Shown piece after piece: positions 6,315 to 6,524 of a stretch of 6,524 bases of DNA. Under the pieces are notes generated by a model that was not told the origin of the DNA, ran no database searches, and saw only the letters and a list, made by a program, of their open reading frames with translations. The stretch covers positions 1-6,524 of the forward strand of contig DAOTXK010000181.1 of assembly GCA_034435395.1 (NCBI GenBank). The letters run 5' to 3'. The DNA comes from DAOTXK01 sp034435395 (GTDB lineage: Bacteria > Chloroflexota > Anaerolineae > Aggregatilineales > Ch27). The position numbers were made by a program, and so were the translations under genes. The stretch's first letter is position 1; every line of letters begins with the position of its first letter.

Positions 6315-6320
6315 ATTATA
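6315..6320 (-). promoter_or_regulatory. Promoter -10 box (TATAAT) of the LCP gene
   Basis: On the - strand these bases read TATAAT, a perfect sigma-70-type -10 hexamer in otherwise very GC-rich surroundings. It lies 73 bases upstream of the LCP start at 6241. With the usual 17-base spacer, the -35 position (6343-6338) reads GGGGCA, only three of six matches to TTGACA. Use may therefore depend on an activator or on an alternative -35 preference. Transcription would begin at about 6308, giving a leader of some 65 bases that includes the 16-bp repeat. Confidence 0.5.
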
Positions 6321-6380
6321 CCGCGTTCGGCCCGTCCTGCCCCGTCCGCTGTCCTGACGGGCAACTGACGCCCAGAAAAC

Positions 6381-6399
6381 GGCGCCAATGGGTCGCGCC
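6381..6399 (-). terminator. Candidate intrinsic terminator of the right-edge gene
   Basis: Read on the - strand, GGCGC (6399-6395) and GCGCC (6385-6381) form a 5-bp perfect GC stem with a 9-base loop, followed directly by GTTTTC. It begins 26 bases past the TGA of the right-edge gene and lies upstream of the LCP promoter, so it would separate the two transcripts. The stem is short. Confidence 0.45.
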
Positions 6400-6425
6400 A
6401 GCCCTCCGTCGATAGCGCCACACCC

Positions 6426-6524
6426 TCAATACCAGGTCGCCCAGGGATCGTCCGGATCGCGCGCGCCATAGATCACGGTCAGGCGGATCTCGTCCACGAA
6501 AACGTGGAAGGCATAGGTGTCGCC
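6426..6524 (-). CDS. C-terminal fragment of an unrecognised protein (5' end beyond the window)
   Basis: The - strand frame is open from the right edge to TGA at 6428-6426, giving 32 residues that include 'DTYAFHVFVDEIRLTVIYG' and end in 'DPWATWY'. I do not recognise the family. Alternating hydrophobic and polar residues followed by 'VDEIRL' resemble the last strands of a jelly-roll or galactose-binding-like beta-sandwich, where a 'vDdvrl' strand is common, but this is weak evidence from a short piece. Support for a real gene comes from the hairpin with T run shortly after the stop and from the same orientation as the LCP gene. Confidence 0.5.
   Translation of the reverse strand, partial: GDTYAFHVFVDEIRLTVIYGARDPDDPWATWY

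Noticed and set aside
5024..6415. Open frame of 463 codons on the + strand opposite the LCP gene
   Set aside because: It overlaps the clear LCP gene almost completely and reads as His/Arg/Gln-rich shadow sequence. It also runs through the LCP promoter region.

Overview
The window is GC-rich, gene-dense bacterial DNA carrying seven genes in two convergent blocks: four on the + strand (one truncated at the left edge) and three on the - strand (one truncated at the right edge). The style suggests a Chloroflexota bacterium, perhaps Anaerolineae-like: lipoproteins and membrane-anchored proteins with Pro/Thr 'TPTP' linkers, GTG starts, strong GGAGG ribosome sites and few -10-like boxes. This assignment is an inference from general character; no marker gene is present.

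Plus-strand block (1-3678). It begins with the C-terminal end of a probable beta-propeller-like protein. Next is a 436-residue lipoprotein with several PD40/WD40-like 'SPDG' strands. After a short, AT-richer gap come two tandem paralogues, each with LiaI/LiaF-like N-terminal membrane helices (DUF5668 type) and a C-terminal repetitive beta domain (DUF2154/DUF4097, 'toastrack' type). Their Gly-Val-Gly motifs recur in exactly the same 21/22/21/21-residue register. A 10-bp perfect-stem hairpin separates this block from the convergent block.

Minus-strand block (3759-6524). Read in its own direction, it holds the end of an unrecognised protein, a likely terminator, a TATAAT promoter with a 16-bp tandem repeat in the presumed leader, a LytR-CpsA-Psr (LCP) glycopolymer transferase with a C-terminal LytR_C domain, a 14-bp (2 x 7 bp) tandem repeat array, and a lipoprotein with two duplicated PPC-like beta-sandwich domains. 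The LCP protein and this lipoprotein share a 'PTPVxLFPG' linker at nearly the same distance from their membrane anchors.

Every well-identified gene encodes an envelope protein: two lipoproteins, two LiaF-like membrane proteins and one LCP ligase. By analogy with LiaF/VraT and phage-shock-type systems, the LiaF-like pair may sense or buffer envelope damage, and the LCP enzyme would attach glycopolymers to the wall or to surface proteins. No histidine kinase, response regulator, PspA or PspC is encoded here. A joint function for the two blocks is therefore a hypothesis based on proximity. I see no RNA gene, CRISPR array, transposase or phage gene.
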